Below are positions 53,192 through 63,764 of a DNA stretch of 64,000 bases, piece after piece. Position 1 is the stretch's first letter, and the number at the start of each line of letters is the position of its first letter. The stretch is from Calidifontibacter indicus (GTDB taxonomy: Bacteria; Actinomycetota; Actinomycetes; Actinomycetales; Dermatophilaceae). Under the pieces are notes generated by a model. The model worked only from the letters and a program-made list of their open reading frames with translations, was not told the DNA's origin and made no database searches. Position numbers and translations under genes: made by a program. The stretch covers positions 1,922,001 through 1,986,000 of the forward strand of contig NZ_QTUA01000001.1 of the NCBI RefSeq assembly GCF_003386865.1. The letters run 5' to 3'.

Positions 53192-55507
53192 GTGAACCGA
53201 CGCATGCTCGGTGCCCTCGCCGGCACCACCGCTGCACTGACCGCCATCGCCGGTGGCGGTTCGGCGGCAGCAAACCCCGCCACCGGAAAGTCCGTGGCCG
53301 CGACGACCGTCGTCGACGCTGCGGCGAAGGCGCGCCCCGACAACCTGCCCGACCCGATGCAGGACGCGCAGGCGCAGCTGCGCGACGCTGCCGTCAAGCA
53401 GGTCGTCGCCGGCACGGCCAAGGTCAAGACGATCAACGGCAAGCGCGTCGTCGAGATGAAGGCGCCCAAGGCCGCCAAGAACGGCAAGGCCGCGCAGAAG
53501 GGCAAGTACGTCCAGTACGACGTCAACCGCGAGGCCTCGATCTTCACGATCCTGGCCGAGTTCGGTAACCAGACCATGCCGGTGCAGGGCGGCACCGCCG
53601 GCCCGCAGGCCGGTCAGATCGCCGAGCCCGACCGCACCAAGGACAACAGCACCTACTGGGAGCCGAAGTTCGACCGCGCGCACTACTTGAACATGATCAC
53701 CGGCTCGGGCGAGTCGATGAAGTCGTTCTACAAGGCGCAGTCGCAGGGTCGGTTCAACGTCACCGGTGACGTCAGCGACTGGGTCACCGTGCCCTACAAC
53801 GAGGCTCGCTACGGCCACAACCCGGTCGCGGGTGACGGCACCACCGAGGCCGGAGGCTACTGGAGCTTCATCCGCGACACCCTGACCGCTTGGTACAACG
53901 CTCAGAAGGCTGCCGGCAAGACCGACGCGCAGATCAAGACCTACCTTCAGCAGTTCGACAAGTGGGACCGCAACGACTACGACGGCGACGGCAACTTCGA
54001 CGAGCCCGACGGTTACATCGACCACTTCCAGGCGATCCACGCCGGTGAGGGTGAGGAAGCCGGTGGCGGCGCGCAGGGCGAGGACGCCATCTGGTCGCAC
54101 CGCTGGGCCGTGCAGTCCGGCACCGGCAGCACCGGTCCGGGCGCGAACAAGGCCGGCGGTGTGCAGATCGGCAACACCGGCATCTGGGTGCGCGACTACA
54201 CCACCGAGCCGGAGAACGGTGGCCTCGGTGTGTTCACCCACGAGTTCGGCCACGACCTCGGTCTGCCCGACCTCTACGACACCCAGGGCGGCGACAACAG
54301 CACCGGCTTCTGGACGCTGATGAGCGGCGGTTCGTGGCTCGGCAACGGCAAGAACGGCATCGGCACGACCCCGGGCTACATGGGCGCGTGGGAGAAGATC
54401 TTCCTCGGCTGGGCCGACGTGAAGACCGTGCAGTACGCCAAGGGCACCAGCCAGACCATCACCACCGGTCCGGCCGACCTCGACGACAAGAAGCTCCCGC
54501 AGGCTGTCGCAGTCTCCCTGCCAAACAAGAAGGTGGTCACCAACTACAACACGCCGAAGACCGGCACGATGGAGTGGTGGAGCGGTCGTGGTGACGACCT
54601 CAGCAACTCGCTCACCCGCGACATCGACCTGACCGGCGCGACCACCGCCTCGGTCTCGGCCGCGATCGCGTACGACATCGAAGAGGGCTACGACTACCTG
54701 AACTTCCAGGTGTCGACCGACGGCGGCACCACCTGGACCGACGTCGCAGCGCCGCTCACCGGCAAGAACATGACCTGGACGACCAATTCGGTCGACCTGT
54801 CGGCGTACAAGGGGCAGAAGATCAAGTTCCGCTTCAACTACCTGACTGACGGTGGCGTGAACGAGGCCGGTGCCTTCATCGACGACATCGTGACCACGGT
54901 GAACGGTGTGGCTTCGGCGCCGGAGGGTGCCGAATCGGCCACCTCCGACTGGACCGCCAAGGGCTTCTCGCGGATCAACGGCACCACCTCGGTGGACGTG
55001 GCGCAGTTCTACCTGGCCGAGTACCGCCGGTACTCCGGTTACGACACCGGCCTGAAGACCGGTCCGTACAACTTCGGCTTCGGCAACACCCGTCCTGACT
55101 GGGTGGAGTACTTCCCCTATCAGGACGGTCTGCTGATCACCTACAGCGACGGCCAGTACACCGACAACAACACGTCGGTGCACCCCGGCGGTGGCCAGGT
55201 GCTGCCGGTCGACGCCAACCCGGCGAACATGAAGTTCTCCGACGGTGTGAAGGTCGGCAACCGCCGTCAGCCGTACGACGCGACCTTCAGCACGCAAAAG
55301 CGTGACGCGATCACCCTGCACCGCAACGGTGTTCCGACCACGTTCCCGTCGAAGCCGGGAGTGAGCACGTTCGACGACAGCGACCCGAACCGCTACTACG
55401 ACCCGACGAACCCGTGGGCGTCGACCAAGGTCGCGGGCTCGGGCACGACGATCACGGTGCAGAACCAGGCGGCCGCCTCGATGAAGCTGGTCATCTCGTT
55501 CAAGTGA
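53192..55507 (+). CDS. Secreted M6-family metalloprotease, immune inhibitor A type
   Basis: 771 residues. Signal peptide MNRRMLGALAGTTAALTAI with cleavage near AAA-NP. A pro-region rich in Lys/Ala precedes the peptidase domain; the zinc site HEFGHDLGLPD lies at about residue 350 (HExxH, third ligand Asp), with KFDRAHYLNMI and QSQGRFNVTGDVSDW typical of M6. A carbohydrate-binding-like beta domain (about 470-590, with STDGGTTWTDV) and the C-terminal domain complete InhA-like architecture. It probably digests external protein; virulence cannot be inferred. A/T-rich promoter and a tandem terminator flank it. Confidence 0.92.
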   Translation: MNRRMLGALAGTTAALTAIAGGGSAAANPATGKSVAATTVVDAAAKARPDNLPDPMQDAQAQLRDAAVKQVVAGTAKVKTINGKRVVEMKAPKAAKNGKAAQKGKYVQYDVNREASIFTILAEFGNQTMPVQGGTAGPQAGQIAEPDRTKDNSTYWEPKFDRAHYLNMITGSGESMKSFYKAQSQGRFNVTGDVSDWVTVPYNEARYGHNPVAGDGTTEAGGYWSFIRDTLTAWYNAQKAAGKTDAQIKTYLQQFDKWDRNDYDGDGNFDEPDGYIDHFQAIHAGEGEEAGGGAQGEDAIWSHRWAVQSGTGSTGPGANKAGGVQIGNTGIWVRDYTTEPENGGLGVFTHEFGHDLGLPDLYDTQGGDNSTGFWTLMSGGSWLGNGKNGIGTTPGYMGAWEKIFLGWADVKTVQYAKGTSQTITTGPADLDDKKLPQAVAVSLPNKKVVTNYNTPKTGTMEWWSGRGDDLSNSLTRDIDLTGATTASVSAAIAYDIEEGYDYLNFQVSTDGGTTWTDVAAPLTGKNMTWTTNSVDLSAYKGQKIKFRFNYLTDGGVNEAGAFIDDIVTTVNGVASAPEGAESATSDWTAKGFSRINGTTSVDVAQFYLAEYRRYSGYDTGLKTGPYNFGFGNTRPDWVEYFPYQDGLLITYSDGQYTDNNTSVHPGGGQVLPVDANPANMKFSDGVKVGNRRQPYDATFSTQKRDAITLHRNGVPTTFPSKPGVSTFDDSDPNRYYDPTNPWASTKVAGSGTTITVQNQAAASMKLVISFK

Positions 55508-55517
55508 TCTGAATCCG

Positions 55518-55569
55518 TCTCGGAGACTCCGAGAAGCGAGGCCCCGGGTGTTCGTCACCCGGGGCCTCG
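55518..55569 (+). terminator. Double terminator after the protease gene
   Basis: A small hairpin (55518-55524 with 55528-55534) is followed by a 14-bp stem (55537-55550 with 55556-55569) and TTCGT loop. Ends 46 bp before glnA2. Confidence 0.85.
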
Positions 55570-55614
55570 TGCGTCGCCGAAACAACGAGTAGGGGAGTAG
55601 GGCAAGATCGGACC

Positions 55615-56952
55615 ATGGATCGGCAACAGGAATTCGTGCTGCGCACCATCGAGGAACGCGACATCCGGTTCGTTCGCGTGTGGTTCACCGACGTGCTCGG
55701 CACGTTGAAGTCGGTGGCGGTCGCGCCGGCCGAGCTCGAGGGCGCCTTCTCCGAGGGCATCGGCTTCGACGGCAGTTCGATCGAGGGCCTGGCCCGCGTC
55801 TACGAGGCCGACATGCTGGTGCGTCCGGACGCCTCGACCTTCCAGGTGCTGCCGTGGCGCGGTGAGCGTCCGGGCACCGCGCGGATGTTCGCCGACATCC
55901 GGCTGCCCGACAACTCCCCGAGCGCGGCCGACCCGCGCAGCGTGCTGCGGCGTGCGCTCGGCAAGGCGGCCGAGAAGGGCCTCACCTTCTACACCCACCC
56001 CGAGATCGAGTTCTACCTGTTCAAGAAGGACCTCTCGGTGACGGGTGAGCCGGTGCCGGTCGACCAGGCGGGATTCTTCGACCACGTGCCGCAGGGCACC
56101 GGGCACGACTTCCGCCGCGCCGCGATCTCGATGCTGGAGACGATGGGCATCTCGGTGGAGTTCAGCCACCACGAGTCGGGCCCGGGCCAGAACGAGATCG
56201 ACCTGCGCTACGCCGACGCGCTGTCGACGGCCGACAACATCATGACCTTCAAGACGGTGGTGAAGGAGGTCGCGCTCGAGCGTGGCATCTTCGCCTCGTT
56301 CATGCCGAAACCCCTCGCCCACCAGCCGGGTTCAGGCATGCACACGCACGTCTCGCTGTTCGACGGCGACAGCAACGCCTTCTACGAGCCGGGTGCGCCC
56401 TACCAGTTGTCGCAGACCGCGCGGCGGTTCATCGCGGGCGTGCTGCGGCACGCACCGGAGATCTCCGCGGTGACCAACCAGTGGGTCAACTCCTACAAGC
56501 GCCTCTGGGGCGGTGCGGAGGCGCCGGCGCACGTCTGTTGGGGGCACAACAACCGCAGCGCGATGGTGCGGGTGCCGATGTACAAGCCGCTCAAGGGCGC
56601 CTCGACCCGCGTCGAGATCCGCTCCCTCGACCCGGCCTGCAACCCCTACCTGGCCTACTCGCTCATCCTCGCGGCCGGTATGCGCGGCATGGAGCAGGAG
56701 TACGAGCTGCCGCCGGAGGCCGAGGACGACGTCTGGAACCTCACCGACCGCGAACGCCGGGCGATGGGCATCGAACCGCTGCCGGCGTCGCTCGATCATG
56801 CGATCCACCTCATGGAGGAGAGCGAACTGGTCGCCGAGACCCTCGGTGAGCACGTCTTCGACTTCTTCCTGCGCAACAAGAAGGCCGAGTGGGCCGCGTA
56901 TCGCGAGCAGGTGACCGCGTTCGAGCTCGAGCAGTACCTCTTCCGCCTGTGA
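55615..56952 (+). CDS. glnA2: Glutamine synthetase, GlnA2-type
   Basis: 445 residues, the GSI-alpha size, without the insert found in GlnA1. Signatures: FDGSSIEGLARVYEADM, GPGQNEIDLRYADAL, KPLAHQPGSGMHTH, NRSAMVRVP and RVEIRSLDPACNPYLA. The adenylylation Tyr motif (NLYDLP-like) of GSI-beta is absent; the equivalent region is YELPPEAEDDVWNLT. It makes glutamine, or possibly gamma-glutamylates another amine. Its TGA overlaps the glnE GTG by 4 bp, although GlnE's usual target is GlnA1. Matches mycobacterial Rv2222c, also next to glnE. Confidence 0.93.
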   Translation: MDRQQEFVLRTIEERDIRFVRVWFTDVLGTLKSVAVAPAELEGAFSEGIGFDGSSIEGLARVYEADMLVRPDASTFQVLPWRGERPGTARMFADIRLPDNSPSAADPRSVLRRALGKAAEKGLTFYTHPEIEFYLFKKDLSVTGEPVPVDQAGFFDHVPQGTGHDFRRAAISMLETMGISVEFSHHESGPGQNEIDLRYADALSTADNIMTFKTVVKEVALERGIFASFMPKPLAHQPGSGMHTHVSLFDGDSNAFYEPGAPYQLSQTARRFIAGVLRHAPEISAVTNQWVNSYKRLWGGAEAPAHVCWGHNNRSAMVRVPMYKPLKGASTRVEIRSLDPACNPYLAYSLILAAGMRGMEQEYELPPEAEDDVWNLTDRERRAMGIEPLPASLDHAIHLMEESELVAETLGEHVFDFFLRNKKAEWAAYREQVTAFELEQYLFRL

Positions 56953-59930
56953 GTGTCAGTGCCGCTGCCCTGACCCGCGCCGGATTCCTCGACCCGACGC
57001 GCTCGCTCGACCTGCTCGGGCAGTTGTCCGAATGGGACGTCGACGCGCTCGTGGCGCCGCTGGCCGAGGTCGCCGACCCCGACGGCGCGGCGCTCGGTCT
57101 GGTGCGCCTGTACGAGCAGCTCACGCCGTCCGACCGCGCCGCACTCGGGCAGGTGCTCGCCGACGACGGTGAGCCCCGACGCCGGGTGGTCGGCCTGATC
57201 GGCGCGTCCGTCGCCCTGACCGACGCGCTCGTGCGCCGTCCGGAGCAGTGGCGAGACGTCGCCGAGGCGAGCATCGACGACGAATCCACCCTGCGCGCAG
57301 CGATTTCGGACGAGGTCGGCACGAGCGTCGGCGACGAGGCCCGCGACCTGTTGCGGGTCGCCTACCGGCGCCAGTTGATGCGCATCGCCGCGGTCGACGT
57401 CAGTGGCGACTCGATCGAGCAACTGCCCGTCGTCGCACAGGCGCTCGCCGAACTCGCCGGGGCCGCCTTGCAGACGGCCCTCGACATCGCCGCGCGCGAA
57501 TACAACGACAGCGACAAATGTCGACTCACGGTGATCGCCATGGGCAAATGCGGCGCCCGTGAGCTCAACTACATCTCCGACGTCGACGTGATCTTCGTGG
57601 CCGAGCCGGCCGACGGTGCCGACGAGGACGAAGCGCTCGCCGTCGCGACGCGGCTGGCGACCGACCTCATGCGCATCTGCAGCGCGTCGACCGCCGAAGG
57701 CAGCCTGTGGGAGGTCGACGCCGCGTTGCGCCCGGAAGGCAAGCAGGGTCCGCTGGTGCGCACCGTCGCCAGCCACAAGCAGTACTACGAGCGGTGGGCC
57801 AAGACCTGGGAGTTCCAGGCGCTGCTCAAGGCACGACCGGTCGCCGGCGACTTCGACCTCGGCCAGGACTACCTCGACGTCATCCAGCCGATGGTCTGGC
57901 AGGCGGCCCACCGGGAGAACTTCGTCGAAGACGTGCAGGCCATGCGTCGCCGGGTCGAACAACACGTGCCGGCGGGCGAAGCCGCCCGACAGATCAAGCT
58001 CGGTCCGGGCGGGCTGCGCGACATCGAATTCAGCATGCAGTTGCTGCAGTTGGTGCACGGCCGCACCGACCAGCGACTGCGGTTGCGCAGCACCCTCGCT
58101 GCGATCGACGCGCTGTCGAACCGCGGCTACATCGGCCGCACCGACGCCAACAAGCTCGACCAGGCCTACCGCACGCTGCGCGCGATGGAGCATCGCATCC
58201 AGTTGGCGAAGATGAAGCGCACCCACCTGATGCCGACCTCGGACGCCGACCGCCGCCGGGTCGGGCGCGGGCTGGGTTTCCGGGCCGACGCCGAGACCGA
58301 GATCGAGAAGCTGTGGCGCAGCCAGTCGCGCGAGGTGCGCCGGTTGCACGAGAGCATCTTCTACCGCCCGCTGCTGAGCGCCGTCGCGCGACTGTCCGAC
58401 GACGACGCCCGCCTCAGCACCGAGAGCGCGACCGATCGGCTCAGCGCGCTCGGTTACCGCGACGCGAAGGGCGCGATCCGGCATCTCGAGGCGCTCACGT
58501 CCGGCGTCAGCCGGCGCGCCGCGATCCAGCGCACCCTGCTGCCGGTGATGTTGCAGTGGTTCGCCGAGGAGGCCGATCCCGATCTCGGACTCCTCACCTT
58601 CCGCAAGATCAGCGAGGCGCTCGGCACCAGCCCGTGGTACCTGCGGATGCTGCGCGACGAAGGCAGCGCCGCCGAGACCCTCGCGCGGGTGCTGGCCACC
58701 AGCCGATTCGTGTCCGGGCTGCTCGAGCGGGCGCCGTCCGCCGCCGCGCTGGTGGGGGACAAGGACGCGTTGGTGCCGCTCGGCCGCGACGCGATCATGA
58801 CCGCGATGAAGTCGGCCGCCTCCCGTCAGGACGACGAGGAGAAGGCGGTGGTCGGGTTGCGCGCGACAAGGCGCACCGAACTCATCCGCATCGCGATCGC
58901 CGACCTGTCGGGCGACCTCGACACCGACGGCGTCGAGGAGGCGCTCACCGCGCTCACGGCCGCGACGCTGCACGTCACCCTCGGCATCGCCGTCCGCGCC
59001 GTGGAGAAGGAGAGCGGTGCTCGCCTGCTCACTCGCATCGCGATCATCGGCATGGGGCGGCTCGGCGGCCGGGAGTGCGGCTACAGCAGCGACGCCGACG
59101 TGATGTTCGTGCACGAGCCGGCCCAGGGCGCCGACCCGGCCAAGGCGCAGGCGCAGGCCGAGACGGTCATCGGGTTCATCCGCAAGCACCTCGGGTCGAC
59201 CGGACCCGACCCGGGGCTGGAGGTCGACGCCTCGCTGCGTCCGGAGGGAAAGGCCGGGCCGCTGGTGCGCACGCTGGAGTCGTACGCCGCCTACTACGAC
59301 CGGTGGTCGGAGGGTTGGGAGGCGCAGGCCTTGCTGCGCGCGACCCCGATCGCCGGCGATGCCGAGCTCGGACGGCGGTTCACCGAACTCATCGACCCGC
59401 TGCGGTATCCCGAAGGCGGCATCAGCGACAAGGCGGTGCGGCAGATCCGCACCCTCAAGGCGCGGATGGAAGCCGAACGGATCCCGCGCGGCGGCGACCG
59501 CAAGCGGCACTTCAAGCTGGGGCACGGCGGGCTCTCCGATGTCGAGTGGACCGTGCAACTGCTGCAGTTGGAGCACGCCGCCGCGATTCCGCAGTTGCGG
59601 CACCCCGGCACGATGACGCCGCTACGGGTCCTGGCCGAACACGGACTGATCAACGAGGACGACGCCGACCACCTGCGGCAGTCGTGGACCCTCGCCTCCC
59701 AGTTGCGCAACGCGTCCGTGCTGTGGCGGGGGCGCCCGGTCGACAGCCTGCCGAGCGACCTGACCGACGCCAACGGCATCGCCCGGGTGATGCGCTGGCC
59801 GGTCGGCAGCGGCGGACAACTGTCGGAGCGTTACCTGCGCGCGGCTCGCAAGGCCCGCGGGGTGGTGGAAGAGATCTTCTACGGCGAGAGCCCGAAGGAT
59901 CGGCACTGGGATCCGAACCCGACCCGCTGA
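56949..59930 (+). CDS. glnE: Bifunctional glutamine synthetase adenylyltransferase / adenylyl-removing enzyme
   Basis: 993 residues. Two nucleotidyltransferase halves repeat the signature: [15 protein letters not shown] near residue 202 (adenylyl-removing half) and [15 protein letters not shown] near 706 (adenylylating half), where the usual Leu is Cys. Each half is followed by a helical linker region ([31 protein letters not shown]). It adds or removes AMP on GlnA1 in response to PII and glutamine. GTG start overlaps glnA2. Confidence 0.95.
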   Translation: MSVSAAALTRAGFLDPTRSLDLLGQLSEWDVDALVAPLAEVADPDGAALGLVRLYEQLTPSDRAALGQVLADDGEPRRRVVGLIGASVALTDALVRRPEQWRDVAEASIDDESTLRAAISDEVGTSVGDEARDLLRVAYRRQLMRIAAVDVSGDSIEQLPVVAQALAELAGAALQTALDIAAREYNDSDKCRLTVIAMGKCGARELNYISDVDVIFVAEPADGADEDEALAVATRLATDLMRICSASTAEGSLWEVDAALRPEGKQGPLVRTVASHKQYYERWAKTWEFQALLKARPVAGDFDLGQDYLDVIQPMVWQAAHRENFVEDVQAMRRRVEQHVPAGEAARQIKLGPGGLRDIEFSMQLLQLVHGRTDQRLRLRSTLAAIDALSNRGYIGRTDANKLDQAYRTLRAMEHRIQLAKMKRTHLMPTSDADRRRVGRGLGFRADAETEIEKLWRSQSREVRRLHESIFYRPLLSAVARLSDDDARLSTESATDRLSALGYRDAKGAIRHLEALTSGVSRRAAIQRTLLPVMLQWFAEEADPDLGLLTFRKISEALGTSPWYLRMLRDEGSAAETLARVLATSRFVSGLLERAPSAAALVGDKDALVPLGRDAIMTAMKSAASRQDDEEKAVVGLRATRRTELIRIAIADLSGDLDTDGVEEALTALTAATLHVTLGIAVRAVEKESGARLLTRIAIIGMGRLGGRECGYSSDADVMFVHEPAQGADPAKAQAQAETVIGFIRKHLGSTGPDPGLEVDASLRPEGKAGPLVRTLESYAAYYDRWSEGWEAQALLRATPIAGDAELGRRFTELIDPLRYPEGGISDKAVRQIRTLKARMEAERIPRGGDRKRHFKLGHGGLSDVEWTVQLLQLEHAAAIPQLRHPGTMTPLRVLAEHGLINEDDADHLRQSWTLASQLRNASVLWRGRPVDSLPSDLTDANGIARVMRWPVGSGGQLSERYLRAARKARGVVEEIFYGESPKDRHWDPNPTR

Positions 59931-60012
59931 GCTCGGTTCGGGGGCTGCCGGTGGTGTTCGGCAATGTGGACGCGACGACCATCACTCGGACGGTGTTCGT
60001 AAACTGAGGTCC

Positions 60013-61347
60013 GTGCTTTCCCGAATCGATCTGCGCGGCGCGGCGTTGTCCGACCTGGACGCCCGCGGCCTGCGCGCCACCTTGCCCCGTGCCGAGTTCG
60101 ACGTCGAGGCCGCGCTGGACGCGCTGCGACCGATCTGCGAGCACGTCGAGCATGGGGGAGAGCAGGCGCTGCTGGAGCTGGGGGAGAAGTTCGACGGGGT
60201 GCGCCCGCCGTCGCTGCGGGTGCCGCAGGAGGTGCTCGACGCCGCCCTCGCCGACCTCGACCCGGCGGTGCGTGCCGCGCTCGAGGAGTCGATCCGGCGT
60301 GCGCGCCTCGTGCACTCCGATCAGCGTCGGCAGACGGTGACCACCCAGGTCGCCCCGGGCGGCAGCGTGACCGAGAAGTGGATCCCGGTCGACCGCGTTG
60401 GGCTTTATGTGCCCGGCGGCAAGGCCGTCTACCCCAGCAGCGTCGTGATGAACGTCGTTCCGGCACAGCTCGCCGAGGTCGGGTCGATCGCGGTCGCCAG
60501 CCCGCCGCAGCGGGACAACGGCGGCTACCCGCACCCTACGATCCTCGCCGCCTGCGCCCTGCTGGGTGTCGACGAGGTCTACGCCGCCGGCGGCGCCCAG
60601 GCCGTGGCGATGTTCGCGTACGGCGCCCGCGACGCCGACGGTGCCACCGTGTGCGAGCCGGCAACCCTGGTGACCGGCCCGGGCAACATCTACGTCGCCG
60701 CGGCCAAGCGCCTGCTCAAGGGGCTGATCGGCATCGACGCCGAGGCCGGCCCCACCGAGATCGCGATCCTGGCCGACGGCACGGCAGACCCCGAGTTGGT
60801 GGCGGCCGACCTCATCAGTCAGGCCGAGCACGACGAACTCGCCGCCTCGGTGCTCGTCACCGATTCGACCGAGTTGGCCGACGCCGTCGATGTCGCGCTG
60901 GCGCGGCGTGCTGCCGCCACGAAGCACCACGAGCGGGTCGACGTCGCGCTGCGCGGTCGCCAGTCGGGCACGGTGCTCGTCGACGACGTCGACGCGGGCC
61001 TGCGGGTCGTCGACGCCTACGCCGCCGAGCACCTCGAGATCCAGACCGCCGACGCTGCGGCTGTGGCCGCCCGGGTGCGCAACGCAGGTGCGATCTTCGT
61101 CGGCTCGTTCGCCCCGGTGAGCCTCGGCGACTACGCCGCCGGCTCCAACCACGTGCTGCCCACCGGTGGATGCGCCTGCCACTCCAGCGGCCTGTCGGTG
61201 CAGTCGTTCCTGCGCGGTGTGCACATCGTCGACTACTCACGCGACGCTCTCGCGGAGGTCGCTGACACCGTTGTCACGCTTGCGAATTCGGAAGATCTTC
61301 CGGCGCACGGCGAGGCCGTCACCGCGCGTTTCGAGGGCGACCGATGA
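60013..61347 (+). CDS. hisD: Histidinol dehydrogenase
   Basis: 444 residues. HisD features: [60 protein letters not shown] with the zinc/acid-base residues, and AEHLEIQT then [18 protein letters not shown] near the end. It makes histidine from histidinol with two NAD. GTG start; its stop overlaps hisC by 4 bp (ATGA), starting the his operon. Confidence 0.95.
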   Translation: MLSRIDLRGAALSDLDARGLRATLPRAEFDVEAALDALRPICEHVEHGGEQALLELGEKFDGVRPPSLRVPQEVLDAALADLDPAVRAALEESIRRARLVHSDQRRQTVTTQVAPGGSVTEKWIPVDRVGLYVPGGKAVYPSSVVMNVVPAQLAEVGSIAVASPPQRDNGGYPHPTILAACALLGVDEVYAAGGAQAVAMFAYGARDADGATVCEPATLVTGPGNIYVAAAKRLLKGLIGIDAEAGPTEIAILADGTADPELVAADLISQAEHDELAASVLVTDSTELADAVDVALARRAAATKHHERVDVALRGRQSGTVLVDDVDAGLRVVDAYAAEHLEIQTADAAAVAARVRNAGAIFVGSFAPVSLGDYAAGSNHVLPTGGCACHSSGLSVQSFLRGVHIVDYSRDALAEVADTVVTLANSEDLPAHGEAVTARFEGDR

Positions 61348-62510
61348 GCGAGTTGCAGCGCCTGTTGCGCGAAGATCTGCGCGGTCGCACCGCCTACGGT
61401 GCCCCGCAACTCGAGGTGCCGGTCGCGCTCAACACCAACGAGTCGTCGTACGGCGTGCCGGCCGACGTGGTCGCCGCCATCGTCGAGCGCGTCGAGGCCG
61501 TCGCGGGGTCGCTGAACCGGTACCCCGACCGCGAGTTCACGACGCTGCGCGCCGACCTCGCCGAGTACCTCACGACCACCACCGGCGTCGATGTGCCGGT
61601 CGAGCAGGTCTGGGCCGGCAACGGTTCGAACGAGGTGCTGCAGCACATCGTGCAGGCCTTCGGTGGGCCTGGCCGGATCGCGCTCGGTTTCACCCCCTCC
61701 TACTCGATGCACCCGATCATCTCCCGGGTGGCCGGCACCACCTGGGTCGACGGTCTGCGCAGCGCCGACCCGTCCGACCCTGCCCAGCCTGCCGACCGGG
61801 CCGCGCGTCCGGCTCAGACCCGGTTCGACGTCGACACCGACCTCGCCGTTGCGCAGTGCCGGGAGCACGACCCGCACGTGGTGTTCCTGACCTCACCCAA
61901 CAACCCGACCGGCACGGCACTCGACCTCTCGGTGGTCGAGGCGGTCTACGAGGCGGCGCCCGACGCGATCGTCGTGGTTGACGAGGCCTACGCCGAATTC
62001 GCGCGGCCGGGCACACCGAGCGCGCTCACCCTGCTGGCCGGACGCCCGCGCCTGGTCGTCACCCGCACCATGTCGAAGGCCTTCGCGTTCGCAGGTGTGC
62101 GGCTCGGTTACCTGGCGGCCGACCCCGAACTCGTCGACATCCTGCGACTCGTGCGCATGCCCTACCACCTGTCGTCGGTGACCCAGGCCGTCGCCTGCGC
62201 CGCACTGGAGCACCGCACCGCGATGCTCGCGATGGTCGAGGCGATCAAGGCCGAGCGCGACCGCCTCGTCGACGGATGCGCCGCGCTCGGGCTCGACCCG
62301 GTGCCCAGCGACGCCAACTTCGTGCTCGTCGGCGGGTTCGACGACGCCGCCGCGACCTGGCAGGCTCTGCTCGACCAGGGCGTGCTCGTGCGCGACGTCG
62401 GCATTGCGCACCACCTGCGCATCACCGCCGGCACACCGTCCGAGACCGACGCCGTCCTGGCCGCGCTCGCCGCCGTCCAGACCGCCACACCCCGTCAGGA
62501 GACCGCATGA
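61344..62510 (+). CDS. hisC: Histidinol-phosphate aminotransferase
   Basis: 388 residues, fold-type I PLP enzyme. Substrate segment [42 protein letters not shown], and the PLP-lysine motif [16 protein letters not shown] (about 246). ATG overlaps the hisD stop and its own stop overlaps hisB (ATGA), so hisD-hisC-hisB are coupled. A 20-residue Ala/Pro/Asp-rich insert around residues 138-160 is an unusual loop. Confidence 0.95.
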   Translation: MSELQRLLREDLRGRTAYGAPQLEVPVALNTNESSYGVPADVVAAIVERVEAVAGSLNRYPDREFTTLRADLAEYLTTTTGVDVPVEQVWAGNGSNEVLQHIVQAFGGPGRIALGFTPSYSMHPIISRVAGTTWVDGLRSADPSDPAQPADRAARPAQTRFDVDTDLAVAQCREHDPHVVFLTSPNNPTGTALDLSVVEAVYEAAPDAIVVVDEAYAEFARPGTPSALTLLAGRPRLVVTRTMSKAFAFAGVRLGYLAADPELVDILRLVRMPYHLSSVTQAVACAALEHRTAMLAMVEAIKAERDRLVDGCAALGLDPVPSDANFVLVGGFDDAAATWQALLDQGVLVRDVGIAHHLRITAGTPSETDAVLAALAAVQTATPRQETA

Positions 62511-63142
62511 CTTCGGTTCAGGCGCAACCGTATTCGCCGCAGCCCAATCGTGTTGCCGAGTTGTCCCGCAAGACCTCCGAGAGCTCGGTGGAGGTGCGTG
62601 TCGACCTCGACGGCACCGGCCGCGCCGACATCTCGACCGGCGTGCGGTTCTACGACCACATGCTCGAGAGCCTGGCGAAGCACTCGCTCATCGACCTCAC
62701 CGTGAAGACCGTCGGCGATGTCGACGTCGACGCCCACCACAGCGTCGAGGACACCGCGATCCTGCTCGGTCAGGCGGTGCGCGAGGCGCTGGGCGACAAG
62801 ACCGGCATCAGCCGGTTCGGCGACGCCACGGTGCCGCTCGACGAGGCGCTCGTGCAGGCCGTCGTCGACGTCGCCGGACGCCCCTACTTCGTGCACGAGG
62901 GCGAGCCCGAAGGTCAGATCTACGCGATCATCGGCGGCAACTACACCGGCTCGCTGACCCGCCACGTGCTGGAGAGCTTCGCCTACCACGCCGGCATCGC
63001 GCTGCACGTGCGTGTGCTGTCGGGTCGCGACCCCCACCACATCGTCGAGACCCAGTTCAAGGCCGTGGCCCGTGCGCTGCGCGCGGCCGTCGCCCGTGAC
63101 CCGCGGGTGCAGGGCGTGCCGAGCGCCAAGGGCGTGCTGTGA
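62507..63142 (+). CDS. hisB: Imidazoleglycerol-phosphate dehydratase
   Basis: 211 residues, monofunctional (no N-terminal phosphatase). Metal motifs [12 protein letters not shown] (about 81) and [12 protein letters not shown] (about 174), with [13 protein letters not shown]. It forms imidazole acetol-phosphate, the substrate of HisC. ATG overlaps the hisC stop. Confidence 0.95.
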   Translation: MTSVQAQPYSPQPNRVAELSRKTSESSVEVRVDLDGTGRADISTGVRFYDHMLESLAKHSLIDLTVKTVGDVDVDAHHSVEDTAILLGQAVREALGDKTGISRFGDATVPLDEALVQAVVDVAGRPYFVHEGEPEGQIYAIIGGNYTGSLTRHVLESFAYHAGIALHVRVLSGRDPHHIVETQFKAVARALRAAVARDPRVQGVPSAKGVL

Positions 63143-63146
63143 ACCG

Positions 63147-63764
63147 ATGACCGACACCCTTCCGGGCGTTCTCCTGCTGCATGCCGACGCCAAGCTCGCC
63201 GACGCGTGGGTGCGGCGTGGGGTCGTGCCCAGTTACGTGGTGCCGTTGCCGGGATGGACGGCGATCGTGCCCGCCGATCACACCCAGTTGGGCGCGCCGT
63301 ACGACGACTCGCTGACCGTGCTGGCGAACCGTCCGGTGCCGACCCGGTTGCGAACCGCGTTGGGTTTCTTCGTGATCGGCGACATCGCGGTGGTCTCCGC
63401 ACAGACCCGGGGTTCGCGGTCGACGCCCCGGATGCTGAGCTGGGCGCCCGGTCACGGCGCCGACGAGATGCCCGGCTTCCCGACGCTGAAGGTGGGGCAG
63501 TTGGCCGAGGCGGCCGGTCTGCACGAGGGGGATGTGCGTGCGGTGACCCGCGTGCTCGGCGCCCGCACCGGACGACCGGTCGAGCGACTGCAGGAACTGA
63601 TGAAGGTGCTCGCGTTGCCGGGGGCGGCGATGCTGCGCGGCGAAGGTGTGAAGTCGGACCTCGAGGCGGTGCTGGTCGAGCCCGACAAGAGCGCCGTCGG
63701 TCACTTCGAGAAGGTGGCCCGCGACGAGGACGACATGCGCGCCGAACTGCGGGAACACTCATGA
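63147..63764 (+). CDS. Conserved protein of unknown function within the his operon
   Basis: 205 residues, starting 4 bp after hisB and overlapping hisH by 4 bp, so it is translationally tied into histidine synthesis. Soluble and without signal peptide. Segments: [53 protein letters not shown] and a C-terminal helix-rich part ([20 protein letters not shown]). No catalytic motif recognised. Its place between hisB and hisH makes a role tied to the HisH-HisF step or his regulation conceivable, but nothing in the sequence shows it. Confidence 0.82.
   Translation: MTDTLPGVLLLHADAKLADAWVRRGVVPSYVVPLPGWTAIVPADHTQLGAPYDDSLTVLANRPVPTRLRTALGFFVIGDIAVVSAQTRGSRSTPRMLSWAPGHGADEMPGFPTLKVGQLAEAAGLHEGDVRAVTRVLGARTGRPVERLQELMKVLALPGAAMLRGEGVKSDLEAVLVEPDKSAVGHFEKVARDEDDMRAELREHS

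Noticed and set aside
56796-59603. Open frame of 935 codons antisense to glnE
   Set aside because: Same artefact of high third-position GC; glnE signatures on plus are clear.
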